Source: Lentisphaerales bacterium (GTDB lineage: Bacteria; Verrucomicrobiota; Lentisphaeria; Lentisphaerales; Lentisphaeraceae). From it: a stretch of DNA of 64,000 nucleotides. Location: contig JAKVBD010000007.1 of assembly GCA_022446985.1 (NCBI GenBank), positions 59,481-123,480 of the forward strand, in the 5' to 3' direction. The number at the start of each line of letters is the position of its first letter. Positions within the stretch are counted from its first letter, which is position 1. The position numbers and the translations under genes were made by a program. This document shows, piece after piece, positions 17,492 through 25,649 of the stretch. The notes beneath the pieces are model-generated. The model was not told the origin of the DNA. It made no database searches and saw only the letters and a program-made list of their open reading frames with translations.

Positions 17492-18148
17492 ATGACACTT
17501 CCTTTGCTTATTGCCTCGGTTGTAGCCCTGTGCTATTTTGCCGGCAGTATCCCTTTTGGCCTCATCATAGGCAAGTTAAATAAGATCGACATCCGCCAAC
17601 ACGGCAGTGGTAACATTGGGGCCACAAATGTCTTAAGAACCCTCGGTAAAAAATGGGGCTTCCTCTGTTTTACTCTCGACTTCCTCAAAGGCCTGCTACC
17701 GGTCATTTTTTCTGCTAAACTCACAGCCCAAGCTGGAGTTGGCGGCGATGAATTTATCCCTGCTGTTGCAGTAGTAACTACCGTTCTAGGCCACGTATTC
17801 AGCTGCTTCCTCAAGTTTAAAGGCGGTAAAGGTATCGCCACCAGTGCCGGTGCTATAACAGCGATTGTACCTTACGCATTCATCTCAGGTTTTATTCTCT
17901 GGTTTGCAGTCATGAAAATCAGCGGTTACGTCTCATTGGCCAGTATTGTCGCTGGCATAGCGATTCCATTTCTGGCTCTTGCCTCAAATGCGCTTAAATT
18001 GAACTCCGAACCTATTTCAGCTTATTCCATAGGTATCCTCTTCCTGATAGCCGTACTCGTTACTGTTAAGCACAAGACAAATATCAAACGTCTTCGCGAA
18101 GGAACTGAACCAAGTTTTAAGAAGAAAAATGAACAGGAGGCCCAATGA
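17492..18148 (+). CDS. plsY: Glycerol-3-phosphate acyltransferase PlsY
   Basis: PlsY is an integral membrane enzyme that acylates sn-glycerol-3-phosphate using acyl-phosphate, the first step of phospholipid synthesis in most bacteria. All three motifs are present: FAGSIPFG near residue 17, HGSGNIGATNVLRTLG (about 36-51) and FKGGKGIATSAG (about 109-120), with about five membrane segments. The 218 residues are normal. It overlaps gpsA by four bases (ATGA); GpsA makes its substrate, so the pairing is functionally sensible. Confidence 0.95.
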   Translation: MTLPLLIASVVALCYFAGSIPFGLIIGKLNKIDIRQHGSGNIGATNVLRTLGKKWGFLCFTLDFLKGLLPVIFSAKLTAQAGVGGDEFIPAVAVVTTVLGHVFSCFLKFKGGKGIATSAGAITAIVPYAFISGFILWFAVMKISGYVSLASIVAGIAIPFLALASNALKLNSEPISAYSIGILFLIAVLVTVKHKTNIKRLREGTEPSFKKKNEQEAQ

Positions 18149-19143
18149 AGATTGCCGTAATAAGCAATGGAAGCTTTGGTACCTGCCTGGCCCAGGTTCT
18201 TTGTGAAAACAATCATGATGTGACCCTCTGGGGGCGCGACATAGAATACATCGCTCATGTCAATAAAACCCGCGTCAATGATCGCTACCTGAAAGGTTTT
18301 ATTTTTCATTCAAAGCTCAAGTTGACTGCCGATATGGCCGAAGCTGTCGATGGCGTTGATTTCGTTCTCATTTCAACTCCCACACAGTACTCACGTTCTT
18401 CTCTCGAACTTTTGGCCAAACAAAAACTCAACAATCCTCTTATTGTGAATGTCGCTAAAGGCATTGAAAATAACAGCCTTAAGCGCGTCAGTGAAATTAC
18501 CCAGGAAATTCTGGGCAACAAACACCGCTACGTCGATTTAGCAGGACCCAGTCATGCCGAAGAAATTATGCAAAGAATTCCTACTGCTTTAGTATCTGCA
18601 TCTAAGAGTAAAGAAGATGCCGAACTGATCCAAAAAGCCTTTATGAATGAATACATCCGGGTTTATACCTCAAGCGATGTAACCGGTGTTGAACTCGCAG
18701 GTGCTCTGAAAAACATTTTTGCGATTGCTGCCGGTATAGTCGACGGTATGAAATTCGGCGATAACACCAAAGCGGCTCTCATGACCCGCGGAATTGCCGA
18801 AATGGCCCGTTTAGGACGTGCTCTGGGCGGTGAAGAAGCCACTTTCAACGGTCTAAGTGGTATTGGCGATCTAATCGTTACCTGTACCAGCCAACACAGT
18901 CGTAACAGATTTGTTGGAGAATCGCTTGGAAAAGGCCAGAGTATGCAAGATATTCAGAAAAGTATGGGACACTCCGTAGCAGAAGGCGTCAAAACCACCG
19001 AGAGTGCCTGGCAATTGGCTCAAAAGTACAAGGTTGAAGCTCCCATAATAAACGAAGCTTATAAAGTTCTGTATGAAGGAGCCAATCCGTCTGAAGCGCT
19101 TATGCGCCTTATGGGAAGAGATGCAAAAGAGGAATGGTATTAA
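18145..19143 (+). CDS. gpsA: Glycerol-3-phosphate dehydrogenase [NAD(P)+]
   Basis: GpsA reduces dihydroxyacetone phosphate to sn-glycerol-3-phosphate for phospholipid synthesis. The 332-residue protein has the Rossmann domain, the DLAGPSHAEEI block, the catalytic ELAGALKNIFAIAAGIVDG segment, and the C-terminal GLSGIGDLIVTCTSQHSRNR motif. One oddity: the dinucleotide loop reads ISNGSFGTCLA (6-16), so the first Gly of the usual GxGxxG (normally GAGSWGTALA) is Ser7. It is preceded by AGGAGG and coupled to plsY by a four-base overlap. Confidence 0.95.
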   Translation: MKIAVISNGSFGTCLAQVLCENNHDVTLWGRDIEYIAHVNKTRVNDRYLKGFIFHSKLKLTADMAEAVDGVDFVLISTPTQYSRSSLELLAKQKLNNPLIVNVAKGIENNSLKRVSEITQEILGNKHRYVDLAGPSHAEEIMQRIPTALVSASKSKEDAELIQKAFMNEYIRVYTSSDVTGVELAGALKNIFAIAAGIVDGMKFGDNTKAALMTRGIAEMARLGRALGGEEATFNGLSGIGDLIVTCTSQHSRNRFVGESLGKGQSMQDIQKSMGHSVAEGVKTTESAWQLAQKYKVEAPIINEAYKVLYEGANPSEALMRLMGRDAKEEWY

Positions 19144-19850
19144 TGAAGAAACTGAAAATAGCCCTGTTAAACCTGACAATGGCGTTTTCTATGCCCTTCA
19201 CTCATGCCCAGCAACAAGAACCTGCGCCTCAAAAATCAGATATTAAACCTCCAGATGCCAAGCCGCAAAAAATGGCAGATGGCACCATAAAGCTCGGTTT
19301 AATCTCTCTTGACCGCAAGAAAAAAGAACTTTCCTTTCCCGGCTTTCTCAACTCCCCGAAATTAGGTACCCTTGAGGTTCTCCTCGTGAATCCAAGTCCC
19401 AGAGGTCGCCAGCACGAAGGCCTGGTGATCACTAAAACTTCACCCTTTCAATTAGAGGTTATGCTTTATCTCCTCGGGGCACAAAGCGACATTAAACGCG
19501 ATGTTAAAGGCAAAAAAGGCAGCTTGATCGATATCGATATCGAATGGCGCGATAACAATGGTGAATTCCACCGTGACCCCGTCGAAAGCTGGGTTCTCGA
19601 TAATAGAACAGGCAAGATGATGAAACGTCAGGGCTTCTATTTCGTCGGTTCAGCATTTCATGAAGGCGTCTACCAGGCTGAAGGAAATGGCAACTTGTGT
19701 CTCCTTTACAGTAGCACTGATGCCACCGTTTTAGATTGCGCTGACAAAGACAGCGGCAATGATATAATTTTCGAAACTAATCCAGAAAGAGTCAATCCAG
19801 GAGCCTACCGCGAAGTCCGTGTGATTCTTTCCACCCGCAAGGAACGATAA
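19143..19850 (+). CDS. Exported YdjY-domain protein
   Basis: About 235 residues from the ATG at 19143, which overlaps the gpsA stop by one base; GAGG lies about 11 bases upstream, whereas the in-frame ATG 19134 is too close to it. A signal peptide (MKKLKIALLNLTMAFSMPFTHAQ) is followed by a Pro-rich linker and a YdjY-type domain with IKLGLISLDRKKKELSFPGF, then EVLLVNPSPRGRQHEGLVIT and SPFQLEVMLYLLGAQ, and WVLDNRTGKMMKRQGFYFVGS. YdjY domains occur widely in exported planctomycete and verrucomicrobial proteins; their function is not established. Its place between gpsA and murA suggests an envelope role. Confidence 0.75.
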   Translation: MKKLKIALLNLTMAFSMPFTHAQQQEPAPQKSDIKPPDAKPQKMADGTIKLGLISLDRKKKELSFPGFLNSPKLGTLEVLLVNPSPRGRQHEGLVITKTSPFQLEVMLYLLGAQSDIKRDVKGKKGSLIDIDIEWRDNNGEFHRDPVESWVLDNRTGKMMKRQGFYFVGSAFHEGVYQAEGNGNLCLLYSSTDATVLDCADKDSGNDIIFETNPERVNPGAYREVRVILSTRKER

Positions 19851-19853
19851 ACC

Positions 19854-21134
19854 ATGTCCATACTAAAGATTGAGGGTGGAACTCCACTCCACGGAACCCT
19901 GCGCGTATCCGGTAACAAAAATGCCATTCTTCCAATGATTGCAGCAGCCTTTTTAACTGATGAAGGCGTTACTTTTACAAATGTTCCAAATATTCTCGAT
20001 GTTCGCCATATGGCCGAAATCGCCAGAGCTCTAGGAGCAGAAGTCCAGCACGAAGGTGACCGTCTTTACATAAAAGCCGGCCAGGTTTGTAACGGCAGTA
20101 TCCCACGTGATCTCTGTACTAAAGTCAGAACCAGTATCATGTTTGTCGCTCCCCTGCTCCACCGCTGTGGTCATGTTGAGATTTACCCCCCAGGCGGAGA
20201 TGTCATAGGCCGACGCCGTTTGGATACACACTTCTACGGGCTTGAAAAGCTTGGTGCTACTCTCGATATAGGTCACACGACTTTTAAATTTCATGCCGAG
20301 GATGGCTTCGAAGGCAGCGATCTATTCTTTGATGAAGCGTCTGTCACTGCCACTGAGCACATCATGATGGCTGCAGCAGTTTCTGAAGGAACGACCTATA
20401 TTCGCAATGCCGCCAGTGAGCCGCACGTTCAGGATTTAGCTAAGCTTCTCAACAAAATGGGAGCGGATATTCAAGGCATTGGTACAAATCAGCTGACCAT
20501 AAACGGCGTAAGCAGCCTCAGAGGCGCCGAATACCGCGTCTGTAGTGATCATATCGAAGCAGCGAGCTTCTTGGCTATAGCGGCCGCCACAGGCGGTTCT
20601 ATCACCCTTGAAGGGACTGAGAAGCCGCACTACTGGATGGCACACCGTGTATTTGAGACTTTAGGCGTCGATATTCAGCTCAATCATGACAACATTTTCC
20701 TCAGCGAAAATCAGTCTCTTAAAGTCAAAACCGATATGGGTGGTGGTATTCCTTGTATCGATGATGGTCCATGGCCGCAGTTCCCATCAGATATGATGAG
20801 CTGTATGATCGTCCTGGCAACTCAGGTTCACGGCACAACGCTCTTCTTCGAAAAGATGTTTGAGAGCCGCCTCTACTTCGTCGATAAATTGATCGCAATG
20901 GGAGCAAATGCCGTTGTTTGTGATCCTCACCGTGTCGTCATAGTCGGTAAATCACAGCTGCGTCCAGCAACTGTAACCAGCCCGGATATTCGTGCAGGTA
21001 TGGCCCTTCTTGGAGCTGCTCTTTGTGCTAATGGCAAGTCTGAAGTTCAAAATATACAGATGGTTGACCGTGGTTACGAGCATATAGAAAATAAACTTCT
21101 TCAGCTTGGTGCTAAGGTTAAGAGGATTGATTAG
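19854..21134 (+). CDS. murA: UDP-N-acetylglucosamine 1-carboxyvinyltransferase MurA, Cys-to-Asp variant
   Basis: MurA transfers enolpyruvate from PEP to UDP-GlcNAc, the first committed step of peptidoglycan synthesis. The 426-residue protein shows SGNKNAILPMIAAAFL (19-34, catalytic Lys22), the loop YPPGGDVIGRRRLDTH (111-126), SDHIEAASFLAIAAATGG and DIRAGMALLGAAL. In E. coli the mobile loop contains Cys115, which fosfomycin alkylates; here the aligned residue is Asp116. Chlamydial and mycobacterial MurA have the same Asp and are insensitive to fosfomycin, so intrinsic resistance is expected. It ends the mreB operon, with three bases between it and the preceding gene. Confidence 0.96.
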   Translation: MSILKIEGGTPLHGTLRVSGNKNAILPMIAAAFLTDEGVTFTNVPNILDVRHMAEIARALGAEVQHEGDRLYIKAGQVCNGSIPRDLCTKVRTSIMFVAPLLHRCGHVEIYPPGGDVIGRRRLDTHFYGLEKLGATLDIGHTTFKFHAEDGFEGSDLFFDEASVTATEHIMMAAAVSEGTTYIRNAASEPHVQDLAKLLNKMGADIQGIGTNQLTINGVSSLRGAEYRVCSDHIEAASFLAIAAATGGSITLEGTEKPHYWMAHRVFETLGVDIQLNHDNIFLSENQSLKVKTDMGGGIPCIDDGPWPQFPSDMMSCMIVLATQVHGTTLFFEKMFESRLYFVDKLIAMGANAVVCDPHRVVIVGKSQLRPATVTSPDIRAGMALLGAALCANGKSEVQNIQMVDRGYEHIENKLLQLGAKVKRID

Positions 21135-21149
21135 AAAGATTCTGGGAGA

Positions 21150-21330
21150 AATTCAGACAGGATTACAGGATCCGAAAAGATCCACAAAAATGGGTTTAGA
21201 AATGGGACAGGATTACAGGGTCAATTTAGATCGACAGGAGAAGGTTTTCGTTCTGGACGCTGAAAAACTTCAGATTAGAAAGATTCTGAGCGCTGAAAAT
21301 TGGACAAGATTACAGGATCAATTTAGATCG
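21150..21330 (+). repeat. Degenerate 'gACAGGATTACAGGATC' repeats
   Basis: Three related segments (GACAGGATTACAGGATC near 21155, GGACAGGATTACAGGGTCAA near 21204, GGACAAGATTACAGGATCAA near 21301) fill the gap between murA and the GxxExxY gene. A partly complementary copy, GATCCTGTCTAAAAAA, lies near 21860 beyond that gene. An open frame running from murA's end through these repeats is not considered coding. Confidence 0.7.
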
Positions 21331-21341
21331 ATAATAATAAA

Positions 21342-21722
21342 TTAGTTTAAAGACTTTTTGTATGTTCTAAATTTTCTTTTGATAATTATTTCTGGTCCGA
21401 AGTTTATGAGTAAGCCATGGTCAATCCCCGTGGCTTTTAAGTAATTCACTAACTGTACTTCGTTTGCTGTGCAGATGTTTTGAATAACTTTTAGCTCAAC
21501 GATAAGTCTATTCTCAACGAGAATGTCTGCGTAAAAATCACCAACAACTACACCATCATAAACTACTTTAATTGCTTTTTGAGATACTGCTGGTATGCAC
21601 AATTTTGTCAGTTCATGCATCATGCTCTTTTCATAAACTGACTCTAAAAAACCGGAACCGAGTGAATTATAAACCCTAAATGCCGCCCCAATGACTTCTT
21701 TCGTTAAGTCATCAATAACCAT
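21342..21722 (-). CDS. GxxExxY-family protein (PD-(D/E)XK-like)
   Basis: The 126-residue protein carries the family-defining GFLESVY near residue 24 and a later GDFYADILVENRLIVELK segment; the D...ELK spacing resembles a PD-(D/E)XK nuclease core, but activity is unproven. It is very similar to the protein at 57651-58025, so the two are paralogues. Both are flanked by ACAGGATT-type inverted repeats; here these are degenerate (21150-21330 and near 21860). It lies opposite in direction to murA and is probably a dispersed selfish-type unit, not part of a local pathway. Confidence 0.85.
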   Translation of the reverse strand: MVIDDLTKEVIGAAFRVYNSLGSGFLESVYEKSMMHELTKLCIPAVSQKAIKVVYDGVVVGDFYADILVENRLIVELKVIQNICTANEVQLVNYLKATGIDHGLLINFGPEIIIKRKFRTYKKSLN

Positions 21723-21883
21723 ATCTTGCCCTTATTAAACCCTTCTTGTAAATCGAATAACCGATCTTAGTAACCTACCCTATACCCTCTTGTAGATCTA
21801 CCTAAATCTTATCATTCTATCAATAAACTTCCTTGTAAATCATTCCAAAATCATGTGATCCTGTCTAAAAAAGTCCCCTAAAT

Positions 21884-22651
21884 CTAAATCATCGACTTCA
21901 AAGCCCTAATGATTTCACGGATATGCCTAGGCTCGGAAAGTCTATGATCATCGCCTTTAAAAAGCTTCAAAGTCACATCTTTAGACCTTAGTTTTTCCAA
22001 TGTCTCGAGCGAGTTTGTCCAGACGATCTCATCGTCAGCAGTGCCGTGTAAGAGCCTTACTGGGCAATCGATAGATATTTCCTTATTAATTAGCAGTAAA
22101 TGGTTTCTGCCGTCATCTATGAGCTTTTGAGTGAGTATATACGGATCATCATCGTACTGGCTGTCCCAGCTGAAGTAACCTTGCTCTTTCAAAAGTTTTC
22201 TTTGTTCTTCCTGACAACGATCCCAAATGAACCTTTCAGTCATGTCTGTTGCAGCAGCTATAGTGACTATCCCCTTGACTCTATCTCCAAACTCACAAGC
22301 TGTTAGCAGGCTAATCCAAGCTCCCATACTGGAACCACAAAGGTAAAAGTCACCTTGAACATTTTCATTGATAACATGGGTGACATCTGCCAGCCATTCA
22401 GAAATAGTTGCTTCATGGAAATCTCCTTCTGAGTCACCATGACAAGAATAGTCCATACAAAGGACTGAAAGATTATTATCACGAGCAAAATTAAAGACGG
22501 CAAAACACTTTTCGCCATTCATATTTGAATGAAAACCACCAAGGTAAACGATGGTTTTCTCAGAGCCCTGAGAGTACCTGAAAGCCAGTCTATTGCCATT
22601 TCTCTGGGTAAATCTCTTTTCTACCGGCCAATCAAAGTCACTCTCTTCCAT
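21884..22651 (-). CDS. Alpha/beta hydrolase
   Basis: The 255-residue cytoplasmic protein has an alpha/beta hydrolase fold: oxyanion-region YLGGFHSN, the nucleophile elbow CGSSMG (catalytic Ser), VRLLHGTADDEIVWTNS with the catalytic Asp, and a final GDDHRLSEPRHI with the catalytic His. The pattern resembles ABHD10-type thioesterases and acyl-CoA-like hydrolases; the substrate is unknown. Its ATG is preceded by GAGGAG, which lies in the end of the HAD-phosphatase gene just upstream, so the two form an operon. Confidence 0.85.
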   Translation of the reverse strand: MEESDFDWPVEKRFTQRNGNRLAFRYSQGSEKTIVYLGGFHSNMNGEKCFAVFNFARDNNLSVLCMDYSCHGDSEGDFHEATISEWLADVTHVINENVQGDFYLCGSSMGAWISLLTACEFGDRVKGIVTIAAATDMTERFIWDRCQEEQRKLLKEQGYFSWDSQYDDDPYILTQKLIDDGRNHLLLINKEISIDCPVRLLHGTADDEIVWTNSLETLEKLRSKDVTLKLFKGDDHRLSEPRHIREIIRALKSMI

Positions 22652-22653
22652 GA

Positions 22654-23313
22654 TTACTCCTCAAAATCTAAAATTGTCCATCCTGCATTGGTCGCATGTT
22701 CGCGCAAGCCGTCTGATGGATTTGATGCAAATGGATAGCCAACAGCTTCTAAAACTGGCACATCGTTACTACTGTCGCCAAAGTAACTTGCCTGATCCAT
22801 TGTTAATCCGTGCTTATCTAAAAAGCGTTGCATGTGAACCAATTTCCCGGCAGCACAGCAGTACTCATCTTGATGCGAACCGCTGAACTTCCCCTCAACC
22901 AATTCTAACTCAGTTGCCAGGACGTTTTCAATACCAAAGGCCTCCGCGACCGGTTCAGCAATATAACGGTTGGTTGCAGTCACCAAACAAACTAGATCGC
23001 CATTTGCTTTCTGTTGATCAATCATTTTTTGAGCTTCTGCATACATCTTCGGCTTAGCGTAATTTTCGTAGTGCTCAAAACAAAGCTCTCTCACCTCAAC
23101 TTGCGACTTTCCCTTAATTTCCTCGAGCTGAAACCTCAAGAAAGCATCAATGTCGAGGCATTTTTCGAGATATTGCTGATAAAAGAAATCGGCTTTTTCA
23201 CGAGCTTTTTCTGTCGCCAAACCTTTAGAAATCATGAATTCTTTCCAGGAAACATCACAGTCATTGTTGATAATCGTGTGATCCATATCCCAGAAATGTA
23301 CTTTGGCAGCCAT
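22654..23313 (-). CDS. HAD superfamily (subfamily IB) phosphatase
   Basis: The 219-residue protein shows HAD motif I FWDMDHTIINNDCD (nucleophile Asp in DMD), motif II LVTATNRYI, and motif III/IV GDSSNDVPVLEAVGYPFASNP. It belongs with the PSPase/CicA-like IB group, which act on small phosphoesters; the substrate cannot be told. AGGACT upstream supports ATG at 23313. It is followed by the alpha/beta hydrolase gene two bases downstream. Confidence 0.87.
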   Translation of the reverse strand: MAAKVHFWDMDHTIINNDCDVSWKEFMISKGLATEKAREKADFFYQQYLEKCLDIDAFLRFQLEEIKGKSQVEVRELCFEHYENYAKPKMYAEAQKMIDQQKANGDLVCLVTATNRYIAEPVAEAFGIENVLATELELVEGKFSGSHQDEYCCAAGKLVHMQRFLDKHGLTMDQASYFGDSSNDVPVLEAVGYPFASNPSDGLREHATNAGWTILDFEE

Positions 23314-23533
23314 ATAAGTCCTTTATTCGTCGTCAATCCCTGCCAATTTTTGCGAGACATTACCTGTAAATCAGAGATTAACTGCTAATTATAAGTTAAG
23401 AAATTTTAATAAGTCTGTCTACGGGAGGATTACTTTGGTATACAGCTCCACAGACAGCTCCCAATATGTCGGGATAAAGATAATTTACAAAAACTGAAAA
23501 TCTATTTTCTAAATTTAATACTCTGGATCACAA

Positions 23534-24757
23534 ATGAAGAAACTTTTCATTGCTTTTCTACTGGTCTTCGCTATTTCGATCAGTGCTCAGGAAGACATCG
23601 TTGCTCAAATCAAAAAGCAAAACCCGACAATTAAAGTCTCAACTGTCAGTCTGGCCGCAAATGTCCAGAGCGGTATCCTCAGCAATATCCGCAAATGCGG
23701 CTGGTTTACTCTGACAGATAAAGCGACAGCCAACTACCATGTTACTTTCAGCAATGCAGGCCAGGGTAAAGTTGCAGTTGCTATCAAAGATACCTCAGGA
23801 GCTGTCATTCCTAAAGGGCAGTACACTCACGATATATCGACTCTCAAAAATAACTGGGTTCAACACAGAGTCGTTGATGAAGTTATCGGTAGAATCTACC
23901 GACCAGAAAGTAAAATCTGTTCTTCCAGAATTGCTTTCAGTGGCTCTCGTCGCGGTGCTAAAGAAATCTATACCATTGACTTCGATGGCAGTAACCTGAA
24001 GCATGAGACTAATTACCGCTCAATCACGGTTGAACCGGCATGGTCACCAGATAATCGCTACCTCAGTTACACTGTTTATGGCCGCCAAAATGCCAACCTC
24101 ATTCAAAAAGACCTCTTTACTAATAAACACCGTATCCTTTCTTCTTTCCGTGGCTTAAACTCAGGTGCAGCTTTTCACCCTAAAGGTGACAAAATCATGC
24201 TGACTCTCAGTAAGGATAACAACGTCGACTTATTTATCCTTCCACTCGGTAATATTAAAGCTGGCTACCCGGTAACACGTAACACAAATATCGAGTCATC
24301 GCCAGTATGGGCTCCAGATGGCAGAAGAGTTGCCTATGTATCTGCTAGCATGCGTTCAAATGGCAAAATCTCCTCCCCTCGCCTTCACCTTCTAGATATG
24401 GCTCAGAAGCGCGCATGGCCTCTTTTCCGTGATGCTTCAGAAAGAGTTTCCCCTGACTGGTCAAAAGGTAATTTGCTGGCTTATTCTAAGCGCATGGGCC
24501 GCGAGTATGTTATAGCGATATGTGATCCAAGTAACCCGGCTTCTGAAAAACTAATCGCTTCTGGCGGCGGTAACTGGGAAGCTCCTTCATGGGCTCCAGA
24601 TGGACGTCACTTGGTTTGCTCATTCACTCAGGGAAGCAGAACTATGCTTTACGTTATCGACACTATTACTGGCAGTAAGAAGCCAATCAGACTTCCGCTG
24701 AAAGGCCAGCCTTACTTCGATAAAATGACTCTTCCGGCTTGGTCTAACCTCTACTAA
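23534..24757 (+). CDS. tolB: TolB-like periplasmic beta-propeller
   Basis: TolB is the periplasmic component of the Tol-Pal envelope-constriction system. The 407-residue protein has a signal peptide (KKLFIAFLLVFAISISAQ), an N-terminal TolB domain with QSGILSNIRKCGWFT and RIYRPESKICSSRIAFSGSR, then propeller repeats marked by PAWSPDNRYLSYT, PVWAPDGRRVAYVS, PDWSKGNLLAYS and PSWAPDGRHLVCS. No tolQ, tolR, tolA or pal is adjacent, which is unusual. xerD starts one base after the stop, so they are co-transcribed. Confidence 0.85.
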   Translation: MKKLFIAFLLVFAISISAQEDIVAQIKKQNPTIKVSTVSLAANVQSGILSNIRKCGWFTLTDKATANYHVTFSNAGQGKVAVAIKDTSGAVIPKGQYTHDISTLKNNWVQHRVVDEVIGRIYRPESKICSSRIAFSGSRRGAKEIYTIDFDGSNLKHETNYRSITVEPAWSPDNRYLSYTVYGRQNANLIQKDLFTNKHRILSSFRGLNSGAAFHPKGDKIMLTLSKDNNVDLFILPLGNIKAGYPVTRNTNIESSPVWAPDGRRVAYVSASMRSNGKISSPRLHLLDMAQKRAWPLFRDASERVSPDWSKGNLLAYSKRMGREYVIAICDPSNPASEKLIASGGGNWEAPSWAPDGRHLVCSFTQGSRTMLYVIDTITGSKKPIRLPLKGQPYFDKMTLPAWSNLY

Positions 24758-24758
24758 G

Positions 24759-25649
24759 ATGCTACAACACGTTCAGCCATTTAAGGCCTCGCTTCTCCTG
24801 GAGCAAGGCCTGGCCGAAGCCACTATTACTGCTTATGTCAGCGATATCCTCGATTTTATCCGCTACATAGACCGAACTCACAACCAAGATAACCCCGCTA
24901 AAATCAACCGCTTTGATATTCTTGATTACCTGGAGTTTATGCAGCAGGCAGAGAAGGCTGTTAGCACTATCACCCGTCGAATGATCTCCATAAAGCTCTT
25001 TTTTCGCTTCCTCCTCAAAGAAAGAATTATTTTTGAGAATGTCACCGAAGTTATGGATTCCCCGAGGCTCCTGAAGCTTATTCCTGATCACCTTTCAGAA
25101 GAAGAAATAGATAGTCTTTTACTCACCTGCGAAGGTAGAGAACCGTTACAAGTGCGCAACCGGCTCATACTCGAACTTCTCTACTCCTGTGGCCTGCGTG
25201 TCAGTGAACTATGTAACCTCAAAGTCGATGCTCCTAATTTCGATACCGCCATTGTGCGCGTCACTGGTAAAGGCTCTAAAGAAAGACTGGTTCCTTTTGG
25301 AAAAGATGCAGAGCAAAAAATCCGCGATTATTTAAGAACTGCGAGATTAAAGCTCGACAAAACCGGTAAAGTTCCAGAACTGCTGCTGACTCAAAATGGC
25401 AAAAAAATGACTCGCACTCGCATTTGGCAGCTAATCAAAAAGTTTGCTGTTGAAGCGGGAATTTCCAAGAATATCTTTCCACATACACTGCGGCATTCAT
25501 TTGCCAGTCATCTGCTCAAAAATGGCGCCGACTTAAGAGTTATTCAGGAAATGCTGGGTCACTCTGACATCTCAACTACTCAGGTTTATACCCACGTAGA
25601 ATCGAGCCGTTTAGCCGAGGTTCATAAAAGCTTTCACCCGAGAGCCTAA
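24759..25649 (+). CDS. xerD: Tyrosine recombinase XerD/XerC
   Basis: Xer recombinases resolve chromosome dimers at dif in partnership with FtsK. The 296-residue protein has the N-terminal SAM-like core-binding domain and the catalytic residues Arg147 (CGLRVSEL), Lys171 (VTGKGSKERLV), His242 and Arg245 (HTLRHSFASHLL), His268 (LGHSDISTT) and Tyr277 (QVYTHV). The length and closing YTHVESSRLAEVHKSFHPRA suit chromosomal XerD or XerC rather than an integron or phage integrase. No dif-like site was recognised in the window. It is coupled to tolB and overlaps the end of the opposing gene by four bases. Confidence 0.92.
   Translation: MLQHVQPFKASLLLEQGLAEATITAYVSDILDFIRYIDRTHNQDNPAKINRFDILDYLEFMQQAEKAVSTITRRMISIKLFFRFLLKERIIFENVTEVMDSPRLLKLIPDHLSEEEIDSLLLTCEGREPLQVRNRLILELLYSCGLRVSELCNLKVDAPNFDTAIVRVTGKGSKERLVPFGKDAEQKIRDYLRTARLKLDKTGKVPELLLTQNGKKMTRTRIWQLIKKFAVEAGISKNIFPHTLRHSFASHLLKNGADLRVIQEMLGHSDISTTQVYTHVESSRLAEVHKSFHPRA

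Noticed and set aside
21106..21345. Open frame from the end of murA through the ACAGGATT repeats
   Set aside because: Its codons come from repeats and from murA read in another frame; no homology pattern.
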